DNA of 32,865 bases, taken from IMG/VR virus record IMGVR_UViG_3300031963_000575, positions 1 to 32,865 of that record; one strand, written 5' to 3'. Shown piece by piece: positions 1 through 6,876 of this stretch (position 1 is the stretch's first letter; each line of letters begins with the position of its first letter). The stretch comes from a virus. The position numbers and the translations under genes were made by a program. Below the pieces are notes generated by a model. The model made no database searches. It saw nothing but the letters and a program-made list of their open reading frames with translations, and was not told where the DNA came from.

Positions 1-2
1 CT

Positions 3-560
3 ACAAACGGAACTGCTGGAAGTATAGGAGCATACACTGAAATATTTGTAACAGAAGCGACACCAAGTTCTTTGTATTATCAATGCACAGTGCATTCCTT
101 GATGGGTCATGTATTAGAAGTTAGTGGATCTTCATTAATCATTCCAAATGAATTGAGATTTGTAAATGTTGCCGAAAAACTTACAAGAGCAGATGGAAAC
201 ACTGTAAGTTTAGTTTATAATTCAAATGGCGCTAATATTGGATTTGCAACCAATCCAACTGGCAATATTACATTAGCAGTCACAGGTATTCCTACAACTT
301 CTGATTTTGATAATCACGTTATTACGTTTAGTGTTTTTGTAAATCAAACTGGAGTTGCAAGAAGTTGTACTGCAATAACACTGAACGGTGTATCAAAAAC
401 AATTAAATGGTTTGGTGGATCTCTATTAGAATCTATTTCTGGTGTAACGACAACAAGTGGTTACGACATTTATAGTTTTACCGGCATTAACACTATTGGA
501 TCTGCCAGCAGCACTGCAAACTATGATATTCTTGGTGTTGTCAATGGAGGTTATCGTTAA
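3..560 (+). CDS. Tail-fibre-like virion protein, 5'-truncated, with cupredoxin-like motif
   Basis: The frame is already open at the window edge, so the real start lies upstream; 185 codons are visible. Visible residues 24-35 read LYYQCTVHSLMG, giving C28-x2-H31-x2-M34, the copper-ligand spacing of amicyanin-type cupredoxins; the fourth (upstream His) ligand would be outside the window. The last ~135 residues (from ELRFVNVAEK to the terminal NGGYR) form a beta-rich domain repeated at the C-termini of the genes at 8523, 19764 and 25014, closest to the one at 25014. It is a virion/fibre protein by analogy with marine T4-like phage proteins; copper binding is inference. The codons for the final Gly-Gly create GGAGG, which can serve as ribosome binding site for the next gene 2 nt downstream. 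Confidence 0.75.
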   Translation, partial: TNGTAGSIGAYTEIFVTEATPSSLYYQCTVHSLMGHVLEVSGSSLIIPNELRFVNVAEKLTRADGNTVSLVYNSNGANIGFATNPTGNITLAVTGIPTTSDFDNHVITFSVFVNQTGVARSCTAITLNGVSKTIKWFGGSLLESISGVTTTSGYDIYSFTGINTIGSASSTANYDILGVVNGGYR

Positions 561-562
561 TT

Positions 563-1327
563 ATGTCTCCAATATTTTCAAGAGTTGGATTCAATAGAGG
601 AATTGGAAAACCTGTAAAGAGAACACAACGTAGACTGTTAAAGAAATATTTTCAATTTACTTCACCAGGAACTCTTGACTTGGCATCTATTCCACAGGTG
701 CAAAGTGTCGATTATTTTAGTATTACTGCTGGTAGTGGAGGTAGTGCAGGACAACCTGGAATATCATACTCATCAAATGGTGGACAAGGTGGTGCTGGTG
801 GATCGAGTGGATTTGTTAGCGTTTTATTGAATCAAACAGGATCTAGTCCAGTTCCTATATCCGTGGGATCAAATTATCCAACACCAATTTCTGGACCTAA
901 TCCTGGACCAAGTGGAACTCTATTAACAATTCCACAACCAGTCAGAGATGTTTTTAGTGATTACACAATTACTGCATATCCAAAAGGTACTGATGGATCT
1001 CCACCAGGAGATGGATTTGCTGGAAAGGGTGGTATTGGTGGAGCAGGTGGAGTTTATTTTTCATCAAATGGATCTTTACCCGCACAAAATTTACCATCAA
1101 TCCCAACTACATCTGGAACAACTGGTGGAACAGGATATACAGTTACAAGTGCTGGTGGAAATGCATTTCGTTATGGTGGAACAGGTGGTGCTGGTGGTAC
1201 TGGATATGGCGCTGGTGGTGGCGGCGGTGGCGGTGGTGCAGAATATGATGGTAATACTTCTGGTGGTGCTCCTGGTGGTCCAGGATCACCTGGGTTAATT
1301 GTGGTAAAGGTTACTTATTTGGAATAA
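563..1327 (+). CDS. Glycine-rich putative adhesin, partner of the preceding fibre gene
   Basis: 254 aa. Starts MSPIFSRVGFNRGIGK, a short basic N-terminal peptide also seen, with variation, at the start of the glycine-rich proteins at 9219, 20551, 24003 and 25916. The rest is a glycine-rich domain (GGQGGAGGSSG, GGIGGAGG, a run of eight glycines near residue 220) ending in a hydrophobic beta strand (SPGLIVVKVTYLE) like the GSGIVIVRY ends of its paralogues. Glycine-rich domains of this kind in T-even gp38 adhesins pack polyglycine II helices and present receptor-binding loops; that role is inferred here. The start codon lies 2 nt after the upstream stop, so translation is probably coupled. Confidence 0.8.
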   Translation: MSPIFSRVGFNRGIGKPVKRTQRRLLKKYFQFTSPGTLDLASIPQVQSVDYFSITAGSGGSAGQPGISYSSNGGQGGAGGSSGFVSVLLNQTGSSPVPISVGSNYPTPISGPNPGPSGTLLTIPQPVRDVFSDYTITAYPKGTDGSPPGDGFAGKGGIGGAGGVYFSSNGSLPAQNLPSIPTTSGTTGGTGYTVTSAGGNAFRYGGTGGAGGTGYGAGGGGGGGGAEYDGNTSGGAPGGPGSPGLIVVKVTYLE

Positions 1328-1351
1328 TACTGTTCGCCTGAAATTTGTGAG

Positions 1352-1359
1352 GATAAATA
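1352..1359 (+). promoter_or_regulatory. Late promoter motif GATAAATA
   Basis: GATAAATA in the 70-nt gap upstream of the gene at 1398; matches the T4 late -10 element TATAAATA at 7 of 8 positions. Confidence 0.6.
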
Positions 1360-1397
1360 TTATAGATAAAGACTAACTACAAGAGAAATCTTATAAG

Positions 1398-2030
1398 ATG
1401 GCAAATAATAGGGAGTTATCGCAACTAGGTTCATTTATAAGTGTAGATGATTCCAGCAGAAATATTGGAATTGCTACAACTGCGACTCCCTATGTTGGTA
1501 TTGGAACAACCAATCCCCAATATAAACTTGACGTTTATGGTGACATAAACTTCACACGTGACCTTTATAAAAATGGTCAGTTATTTGTTGCTGGTGTTGG
1601 TGTAGGATCTGATCAAGTAAATCCACAGTCTGGAATTGTTACCAATAGAATTGGTGTTGGATTTACTGATATTAATTTTGTAGGAACTGGAATCAGTATT
1701 ACTGGTTATGGATCTACAATTGTTGTTGACTTTACTGCAATTGCCGCTGCTTCTGCTTCTGGTGGTGGATCTTTAAGTATATCAACAGTATTTACTCCAC
1801 GAATTCAGGATATTGCTTTTGTTGGTGGAGCAAGCACTTCAATTATTGGAGTTTCTACTCAAACTGATAGATTTGTATATGATACTCAAACTGGTTCTGT
1901 GGGGATCGGAAGTGCTGCACCAGCGTATAAACTGGATGTGAATGGAGATATAAATAGTTCAACAGCGATCAGAGTTGGTGGAAACAACATTCTCGATGAA
2001 GCAGTTAGACTCTCAATTGCATTCGGATGA
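1398..2030 (+). CDS. Tail-fibre-like protein with GIGT-x-P-x-KLDV repeats
   Basis: 210 aa. Contains two copies of a motif common in phage fibres: VGIGTTNPQYKLDVYGDI near residue 32 and VGIGSAAPAYKLDVNGDI near residue 167. Between them are beta-strand-like segments (GTGISITGYGSTIVVDFTA). The order of short hydrophobic strands and Gly/Asn turns fits a trimeric beta-structured shaft. It ends with NILDEAVRLSIAFG rather than one of the recurring C-terminal domains, and the next gene is a small virion-type protein, not a glycine-rich one. Start ATG follows GATAAATA by about 40 nt. Confidence 0.7.
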   Translation: MANNRELSQLGSFISVDDSSRNIGIATTATPYVGIGTTNPQYKLDVYGDINFTRDLYKNGQLFVAGVGVGSDQVNPQSGIVTNRIGVGFTDINFVGTGISITGYGSTIVVDFTAIAAASASGGGSLSISTVFTPRIQDIAFVGGASTSIIGVSTQTDRFVYDTQTGSVGIGSAAPAYKLDVNGDINSSTAIRVGGNNILDEAVRLSIAFG

Positions 2031-2035
2031 TATAA

Positions 2036-2362
2036 ATGGCTAATACTTTTAAACTCAAAACGAAGGCAAACGTAGGAGTCACTACGGTTTCGGTTTATAC
2101 TGTTCCTGCGGCGACTACCACGACAGTAATCGGAATCACGCTTGCTAATGTATCTGGGTCTGGCATTAATGTTGGCGTAGGAGTCAGCAGAGTCAGTCAA
2201 GAAAGTATTAAACTTCTTAAAAATGTTCCGATTCCACAAGGATCTTCTTTGGAGTTTATGCAAGGAAATAAAGTAGTATTAGAAGCTACGGATACCTTAA
2301 CGGTTATTAGCGATACAAATAATAGTCTTGATGTTGCTCTGACTATTTTGGAGATGACCTGA
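2036..2362 (+). CDS. Small conserved virion protein, beta-sandwich-like
   Basis: 108 aa. Starts MANTFKLKTKANVG, then alternating hydrophobic strands (TVSVYTVPAATTTTVIGITLANVSG), a segment VPIPQGSSLEFMQGNKVVLE and a tail SLDVALTILEMT. This strand order is shared with the genes at 11884 and 14484: a cytokine-like string of strands with a -VP/-V-L- segment, then -vvle- and a final strand. Such proteins are recurrent virion components of marine T4-like phages; the precise location in the particle is unknown. Starts 5 nt after the preceding stop; the next gene follows after 1 nt. Confidence 0.65.
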   Translation: MANTFKLKTKANVGVTTVSVYTVPAATTTTVIGITLANVSGSGINVGVGVSRVSQESIKLLKNVPIPQGSSLEFMQGNKVVLEATDTLTVISDTNNSLDVALTILEMT

Positions 2363-2363
2363 T

Positions 2364-2723
2364 ATGGCACTCACTAAAATTACACAAGGTGTAATTAAAC
2401 CAGGTGAAGATTATCAAGTCAATAATATTAATTCCACAGGTATTATAACCGCCACATCTTTCAGTGGCGATGGATCTAGTTTAACTGGTGTAAGTGGATT
2501 TGCTGATGCTGTTGGACAAGACTGTGGATTAAATCAGGTTTTTGCAACACCAATAACTCTCACTCTTGGTGGGGCAAGTTGTGGTATAAAGACTATAACT
2601 GCAACTGATGCACAAGGAAATGTTGCTTTTGTGAGAGCAAAAAATATCACAATTTCCGCAGGTTCTACAATACATATTTCTGCTGGAACCACAGTTAAAA
2701 CTAATGTTCTTGGTCTATTCTAG
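2364..2723 (+). CDS. Short fibre-like protein with TG-IITATSFSGDGSSLTGV motif
   Basis: 119 aa. The N-terminal third contains STGIITATSFSGDGSSLTGV, a motif repeated in many fibre genes of this window (11401, 13838, 22429). The rest (ITLTLGGASCGIKTITATDA, AKNITISAGSTIHISAGTTV) looks like short beta-helix rungs or capping strands, resembling the C-terminal ends of the genes at 2732, 3172 and 11114. It starts 1 nt after the upstream stop codon. Virion location is unknown. Confidence 0.65.
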   Translation: MALTKITQGVIKPGEDYQVNNINSTGIITATSFSGDGSSLTGVSGFADAVGQDCGLNQVFATPITLTLGGASCGIKTITATDAQGNVAFVRAKNITISAGSTIHISAGTTVKTNVLGLF

Positions 2724-2731
2724 GAGGCATT

Positions 2732-3175
2732 ATGGCATTAGAAAGACTTACAAAGGTTGATGGAAAAGGTCTTGATAGTCCATTAAATTTTGATGGGCAG
2801 ATAGATGGCACTCAAGCAACTTTTTCTGGTGTTGTAACTGCAACTGGTGGTATTCAGGCGATTGGTATTTACTCTGGTGGTACTGCAATTCATAGTGGCA
2901 TTATAACTGCGCTAAACTTTATTGGAACCGGAAATACAATTACTGTTCACAATAACAGAGTTGATATTAGTATTTCTGGTGGTGGTGGTGGAGCGTCAGT
3001 TGTTTATGATTCCACAGTATTTGCTTATAAGAATGTGATAGACTCTAACATTGATCTTGAACTACCAAACAAGACTGCCTTGATTTATGCTGATCCAGAT
3101 GTAACTGTTGATATTGAATCAGGTTCAACATTAAGTGTTGGAAGTGGAGTATTCTTCAGTATTGTGGATGTATGA
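2732..3175 (+). CDS. Fibre-like protein with beta-rung C-terminus
   Basis: 147 aa. AGGAGG at 2722-2727, overlapping the upstream TAG stop, lies 4 nt before the ATG and fixes the start. The N-terminal region has GVVTATGGIQAIGIYSGGTAIHSGIITA-type fibre repeats, followed by VHNNRVDISISGGGGGASVVY. The last ~55 residues (NVIDSNIDLELPNKTAL ... VTVDIESGSTLSVGSGV) are clearly related to almost the whole of the next gene, so the two arose by duplication or by splitting off a C-terminal cap. It overlaps the next gene by 4 nt (ATGA). Confidence 0.65.
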   Translation: MALERLTKVDGKGLDSPLNFDGQIDGTQATFSGVVTATGGIQAIGIYSGGTAIHSGIITALNFIGTGNTITVHNNRVDISISGGGGGASVVYDSTVFAYKNVIDSNIDLELPNKTALIYADPDVTVDIESGSTLSVGSGVFFSIVDV

Positions 3176-3372
3176 CAATTCCAGTTCAGTTAGGTTTTGT
3201 TGATAATACTTTTCGAAATACACAAAAAAATGTGGTAGAATCTAATATTGATATTGAATTTCCATATAAAACTTCCTTTATACTTCACGATGAAGATGCG
3301 ACAGTTGATATTGAAACGGGATCTATATTAAGTATTGGTGATGGGTGCATCCTTATCATAGAAGAAAACTAA
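3172..3372 (+). CDS. Small paralogue of the preceding protein's C-terminal domain
   Basis: 66 aa, starting in an ATGA overlap with the upstream stop, so translationally coupled. The sequence aligns along its length with the C-terminus of the upstream protein: NVVESNIDIEFPYKTSFIL versus NVIDSNIDLELPNKTALIY, and ATVDIETGSILSIGDGC versus VTVDIESGSTLSVGSGV. It is therefore a stand-alone copy of a beta-rung capping domain. It could be a separate virion subunit or associate with the same fibre. Confidence 0.6.
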   Translation: MTIPVQLGFVDNTFRNTQKNVVESNIDIEFPYKTSFILHDEDATVDIETGSILSIGDGCILIIEEN

Positions 3373-3373
3373 T

Positions 3374-3380
3374 CTAAATA
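3374..3380 (+). promoter_or_regulatory. Late promoter motif CTAAATA
   Basis: CTAAATA, followed by ACTAAAAAG, 19 nt before the ATG at 3400. The same leader style recurs at 8494, 11373 and 14458. Confidence 0.6.
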
Positions 3381-3399
3381 ACTAAAAAGAAAGTTCAAG

Positions 3400-4356
3400 A
3401 TGTCAACATTAAGAGTAGACAATATTAAATCAAGAACTGGATCGGTTGTAACGGTTCCAGAAACTAATACTCTTGCGGTGACGGGTATTGTTTCTGTTAC
3501 AAGTACCGGTGGCATTACGAATGCTGGTAACCTGACTAACTCTGGTAATATTACTAATAGTGGAAACTTTACTAACACTGGTAACCTAACAGTAACTGGA
3601 AATCTTAATGCGACTGCTGGTGTTATTACTGCTTCTAATCTTAATGTAACTAGCACATTAACTCTTAATGATCTAACTGTTGGCGGAAATCTGTCTGTTA
3701 ATGGAACCACAACAACAATTGATACTGTTAATTTAGTAGTAGAAGATAAGAACATTGGTATTGGAACTACGTCAACTCCATCTAATACAACCGCAGATGG
3801 TGCTGGACTGACAATCTTTGGTGGTTCTGATGGAGATAAGACTTTTACTTGGAATAGCAACTCTGATGCATTTGCGTTCAGTAATGCCGTTGATATTAAG
3901 GGTGCAGTAGAAACTGTAAGTACTGCATCAACCGTTGCTATTGCTGGGACTACAAATATTATATTAGAATGTGATGCCCAGAACGGAACTGTATTTACTC
4001 ATAACCTTGCAAATGGGCAGGTTGGTATTGTTTCATTAAGAGACTTTCCTGCAACAAAAAACTCTTTAACAACCTTCACGATTATCTTCACACAAAACGC
4101 AACTGGAACTGGTAATACTACTGGTTCTACTGGTATTGGAACTAATATTAGACTTACTCCTTATAATGTTGCTGGATTCTCAACTTCGGCAAGAGTTGCT
4201 ACTGCATCAACAATAACAATTTCATCGACTGCAAATGATATTGATATTGTAAGTTTTGCAATTCATTATAATGGAAGTGGCACTGGAACAATTGGAAACT
4301 ATAATGTTCTTGCCACGAACAATGGTAGTTTTAGATATGGTGGTTTAAGACCTTAA
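3400..4356 (+). CDS. Fibre protein, C-terminal subtype 2, with hexapeptide repeats
   Basis: 318 aa. N-terminus MSTLRVDNIKSRTGS matches the M-S-x-L-R-x-D-x-I start of several fibre genes here (8523, 11401, 19764, 23093, 25014). Residues ~40-69 are five hexapeptide units of the form TN(S/T)GN(I/F/L). The middle (TTTTIDTVNLVVEDKNIGIG, then TTADGAGLTIFGG and KTFTWNSN) is shared with 23093 and, more distantly, 25014. The C-terminal domain (IILECDAQN ... DIVSFAIHYNG ... NNGSFRYGGLRP) is the subtype also present at 23093 and differs from the ETRF...NGGYR subtype. The next gene starts 13 nt downstream behind AAGGAGGG, which overlaps this gene's stop. Confidence 0.75.
   Translation: MSTLRVDNIKSRTGSVVTVPETNTLAVTGIVSVTSTGGITNAGNLTNSGNITNSGNFTNTGNLTVTGNLNATAGVITASNLNVTSTLTLNDLTVGGNLSVNGTTTTIDTVNLVVEDKNIGIGTTSTPSNTTADGAGLTIFGGSDGDKTFTWNSNSDAFAFSNAVDIKGAVETVSTASTVAIAGTTNIILECDAQNGTVFTHNLANGQVGIVSLRDFPATKNSLTTFTIIFTQNATGTGNTTGSTGIGTNIRLTPYNVAGFSTSARVATASTITISSTANDIDIVSFAIHYNGSGTGTIGNYNVLATNNGSFRYGGLRP
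3517..3606 (+). repeat. Five in-frame 18-nt repeat units inside a fibre gene
   Basis: Exactly five imperfect 18-nt units encode TNAGNL, TNSGNI, TNSGNF, TNTGNL and TVTGNL. The repeat is in frame, so gain or loss of units would change shaft length without breaking the gene. Confidence 0.8.
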
Positions 4357-4369
4357 GGAGGGTTGAATA

Positions 4370-5347
4370 ATGTTTGAACATCATAAAAAAGAATCACCTG
4401 TCTTTACAGGTATCACAAGGGGTGTAGGTGGTTTTGGGTTTGGTAAGGCTAGTGCTGCTGCTGCATCACCTGTCGCCGGAGCACTTTCCCTTTCAGATTT
4501 TCCAAATGCATATCAAACTTTGATTAGTTCTAGTGCTAGTGCTGGGTATACTATGATTTATGTTGATTCTGAATTTGGAAATGATGCTAATTCTGGAAAT
4601 TCTATTACTGCACCGAAAAGAACTTTTTATAGTCTTTTTAATGTAGATGGCACTAGTGGACTTGCTGCTAATTCATGTATTGTAATCAAAGGATTTCATT
4701 ATATTGATTGGAATACTAGTACTAGTCAACTTGGTGTCATTGATAATGGTACTAGTTATTTTAGAGTTATTGCTGCACCAGGACAAACTCTCTTAAGAGC
4801 TAGAAATTCTGGTGCTGGTCGTGATCACCACATCAGTGCTGGTGATTCTACTACTAGATCTGATATTTATGGTGCTATATTAGAAAAAGTTAGAGATACT
4901 GCAAGAACTACTAATTATATGACTGCATTTCACGCTCCAAATAGTAGGGGTCGATTTTATAATTGTGTTTTTAGAAGTGTTAATGCCAGTTCTAAAATCG
5001 CTCAAAATCCAATACAAAATGTAGGAGCTAGAGATCAAACTAATGATTTATTTACTATGCATTATGATAATAGTGATGCAATAGTTTCTGATTCTTATTA
5101 TTGTGTTCACTTGGGAACTTGGAATGGTAGTAATTATACTGGTGGTAGTAATTGTAATAATTATAACTGCACAGGAAATGATGCTTCCACTACTACATCG
5201 GGAGCAAATTCTACCAATACTTATGGTCAAACTATTAATAGTAATTTTTCTGTTGGGGTTGCTGATCGTGGAGTATATAATGGAACATATGCTTGGAATT
5301 CATCGAAATTTAATACTAGATTTTCTTATGCAAATCCGTATGAGTAA
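4370..5347 (+). CDS. Right-handed beta-helix protein, putative receptor-binding partner
   Basis: 325 aa. Start fixed by AAGGAGGG at 4355-4362. Residues ~1-27 (MFEHHKKESPVFTGITRGVG then GFGFGKAS) resemble the N-terminal peptide of the glycine-rich partner genes, especially MAPIFTGRAFGFGR at 24003. After a linker, residues ~63-75 read IYVDSEFGNDANSG, the opening of DUF1565/pectate-lyase-like beta-helix proteins, followed by rung-like strands (CIVIKGFHYIDW, YFRVIAAPGQTLLRA, GRFYNCVFRSVNA) and an Asn/Ser/Thr-rich end. It sits where a glycine-rich adhesin normally sits. It may bind or degrade a surface glycan; no catalytic residues could be assigned. Confidence 0.7.
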   Translation: MFEHHKKESPVFTGITRGVGGFGFGKASAAAASPVAGALSLSDFPNAYQTLISSSASAGYTMIYVDSEFGNDANSGNSITAPKRTFYSLFNVDGTSGLAANSCIVIKGFHYIDWNTSTSQLGVIDNGTSYFRVIAAPGQTLLRARNSGAGRDHHISAGDSTTRSDIYGAILEKVRDTARTTNYMTAFHAPNSRGRFYNCVFRSVNASSKIAQNPIQNVGARDQTNDLFTMHYDNSDAIVSDSYYCVHLGTWNGSNYTGGSNCNNYNCTGNDASTTTSGANSTNTYGQTINSNFSVGVADRGVYNGTYAWNSSKFNTRFSYANPYE

Positions 5348-5364
5348 AAAGTATAATCTGTAAT

Positions 5365-5393
5365 TTGACATTCTAACCAATCTCATATATAAT
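5365..5393 (+). promoter_or_regulatory. Consensus sigma70 promoter TTGACA-N17-TATAAT
   Basis: TTGACA at 5365-5370 and TATAAT at 5388-5393 with a 17-nt spacer match the bacterial housekeeping consensus exactly. It lies 23 nt before the ATG of the oxygenase gene at 5417. No late motif is present, so the two oxygenase genes are likely expressed early by host RNA polymerase. Confidence 0.85.
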
Positions 5394-5416
5394 AAACCTG
5401 AATACATTATTCACAT

Positions 5417-6037
5417 ATGGCATTTCAATCAATTTGGTATTTCAGTGATCTACCAGAAGACGTAGTAGATATTATCGAACGAGATCTCACAGAAAAGTTC
5501 GAAGAGCAAATGGCGGACTCCCGACTGCACGGAGACGCACTCAATAAAGATAAACGAAACTCACAAAATGCTTGGATCCCTACCACACATTGGGTTGGTG
5601 GATTCGTATGGCATTACATTCAAAGAGCAAACCGTGAGAACTTCCTCTATGACTTGCACTGTATTGATGGAGAATCAATGCAGTTTACAAAGTATGAAGA
5701 GGGACAGTTTTATGGTTGGCATAATGACGCAGGACTTGCAACTCAATACAAACCCGTAAGTGTTGGTAATCGTCAAGAAGGTCTTGCACAAGACTTCCTG
5801 AATGAGAATGTTGAACTTGTACGGAAACTTTCTTTCGTGGTTCAGTTGAGCGACCCCGATGATTATGAAGGTGGAAACCTGCAACTTCTTGATGAAGCAG
5901 GTAATAGTTATATTGCACCTCGTAAGCGTGGCACTGTAATCCTGTTTGATTCTCGCACACAGCACAGAGTTCTTAAAGTTACGAAAGGAACCCGTAAATC
6001 CCTTGTTGGATGGACGGTTGGCAAACGCTGGAAGTGA
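5417..6037 (+). CDS. 2-oxoglutarate/Fe(II)-dependent dioxygenase, PKHD-hydroxylase-like
   Basis: 206 aa. The double-stranded beta-helix metal site is visible: H102-x-D104 in FYGWHNDAG, distal H183 in TQHRV, and R193 in GTRKSLVGW, which normally binds the 2-oxoglutarate carboxylate. EGGNLQL before the distal His and the GTRKSL ending resemble PKHD-type (PiuC-like) hydroxylases. Enzymes of this fold hydroxylate protein side chains or small molecules; the substrate is unknown. It is the first gene behind a consensus sigma70 promoter and lies 8 nt upstream of a second oxygenase. The location between late fibre blocks but with an early-type promoter is unusual. Confidence 0.85.
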   Translation: MAFQSIWYFSDLPEDVVDIIERDLTEKFEEQMADSRLHGDALNKDKRNSQNAWIPTTHWVGGFVWHYIQRANRENFLYDLHCIDGESMQFTKYEEGQFYGWHNDAGLATQYKPVSVGNRQEGLAQDFLNENVELVRKLSFVVQLSDPDDYEGGNLQLLDEAGNSYIAPRKRGTVILFDSRTQHRVLKVTKGTRKSLVGWTVGKRWK

Positions 6038-6045
6038 GGTAGAAA

Positions 6046-6774
6046 ATGGCAGAACAAATGACAGAACTGCAACTGATGATGCAGGAAAGGATGAATACAG
6101 GTACTGCCTGGACTCACAACGAATCCTTTGAAAAGAATGGATATCTAGTTATTAAAGACTTGTGGAATCCTGAGGAACTCTATCATCCAGTTCCACAAGA
6201 GCGTGGACAACTGAACTGGTGGGGTAAAAAGATGGATCAGTTCACCCATCATGAAGTTGAGATGCAAGTTGAAGGTTCTCTTGCTCGTTATTGGCATCCA
6301 CAATATCGCCAAATCCATTGTGGTATTCGTATGAAACTGGAAGAAGTATTGGGACGTAAACTTTATAATACCTATTATTATGATCGTTATTATTTCCCAG
6401 GACAAGAACTTACCCGTCACGCAGATCGTGATGCTTGTGAGATTTCTGTAACGGTTCATATCAGCACTAATCTAACTGGTGAAGATGCTGACTGGCCGAT
6501 CTGGATTAAAACACCAGATACTTATGCAGATAAAAAGAAGACACAGGTATTAGTTCCTGGTGAGAATCGTTCAGTGATTCTGAAACCTGGTGATGGAATG
6601 GTTTATAAAGGTTGTTCCAGACCTCATTGGCGTGATCCAATGCCAGGACTTAATAGAAAAGGTAAAAAACTATTTGGTAAAAATCAAGAACAGTTGTACT
6701 ACCATCAAATATTTTTTCACTACGTGTTACAAGATGGGCAGAGGGCACATTGCGCCTGGGACCGTGCCCGGTGA
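6046..6774 (+). CDS. Putative 2-oxoglutarate/Fe(II) oxygenase
   Basis: 242 aa. Residues 113-127 (DRYYFPGQELTRHAD) supply H125-x-D127, followed by the strand CEISVTVHIS, then LKPGDGMVYKGCSRPHW with distal H194. This pattern (Y-x-PG-x-x-L-x-x-H-x-D ... KPGD ... Y-x-G-x-x-x-x-H) is typical of phage and bacterial 2OG-Fe(II) oxygenases that act on unknown substrates. The C-terminus YYHQIFFHYVLQDG fits the final strands of the fold. It is probably co-transcribed with the preceding oxygenase from the promoter at 5365. It is followed by the structured leader of the HNH endonuclease gene. Confidence 0.75.
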   Translation: MAEQMTELQLMMQERMNTGTAWTHNESFEKNGYLVIKDLWNPEELYHPVPQERGQLNWWGKKMDQFTHHEVEMQVEGSLARYWHPQYRQIHCGIRMKLEEVLGRKLYNTYYYDRYYFPGQELTRHADRDACEISVTVHISTNLTGEDADWPIWIKTPDTYADKKKTQVLVPGENRSVILKPGDGMVYKGCSRPHWRDPMPGLNRKGKKLFGKNQEQLYYHQIFFHYVLQDGQRAHCAWDRAR

Positions 6775-6819
6775 CCTAAATATAAGTGCCTGGGTTGGTG
6801 ACACATTTCAGGTAGAATG

Positions 6820-6839
6820 GGGCGCTCTGGTGCCCTTTT
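6820..6839 (+). terminator. Intrinsic terminator downstream of the oxygenase pair
   Basis: GGGCGC-TCTG-GTGCCC, a 6-bp stem including one G-U pair, followed by TTTT. Confidence 0.65.
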
Positions 6840-6843
6840 CTTG

Positions 6844-6851
6844 CATAAATA
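6844..6851 (+). promoter_or_regulatory. Late promoter motif CATAAATA
   Basis: CATAAATA 33 nt upstream of the endonuclease ATG and 4 nt before the 3' arm of the inverted repeat. Confidence 0.65.
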
Positions 6852-6876
6852 GTACGTCACCAACCAAAGAGCAGTT

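Larger units (their letters stand above)
6776..6865 (+). promoter_or_regulatory. Structured leader of the HNH endonuclease gene
   Basis: In order: CTAAATA (6776-6782); a small hairpin CCTG (6789-6792) / CAGG (6809-6812) whose loop begins with GGTTGGTGAC (6793-6802); an intrinsic-terminator-like hairpin (6820-6839); CATAAATA (6844-6851); and GTCACCAACC (6856-6865), the exact reverse complement of the loop segment. The 3' arm starts 21 nt before the ATG. The same order and spacing occur before the GIY-YIG gene at 17545. A late transcript from 6844 would start about where the 3' arm begins and lack the 5' arm; a read-through transcript would carry both. Confidence 0.7.

Noticed and set aside
948-1298. 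Long open frame inside the glycine-rich gene in another frame
   Set aside because: GGT/GGA-rich repeats keep alternative frames open (Val/Leu-rich product); no RBS or motif supports it. The same holds for 9331-9927, 13029-13289, 24181-24702 and the antisense Pro/His-rich frames.
6776-6876. Group I intron or small ribozyme in the endonuclease leaders
   Set aside because: The endonucleases are intergenic, no split gene flanks them, and I could not place intron or ribozyme core motifs; a regulatory structure fits better.
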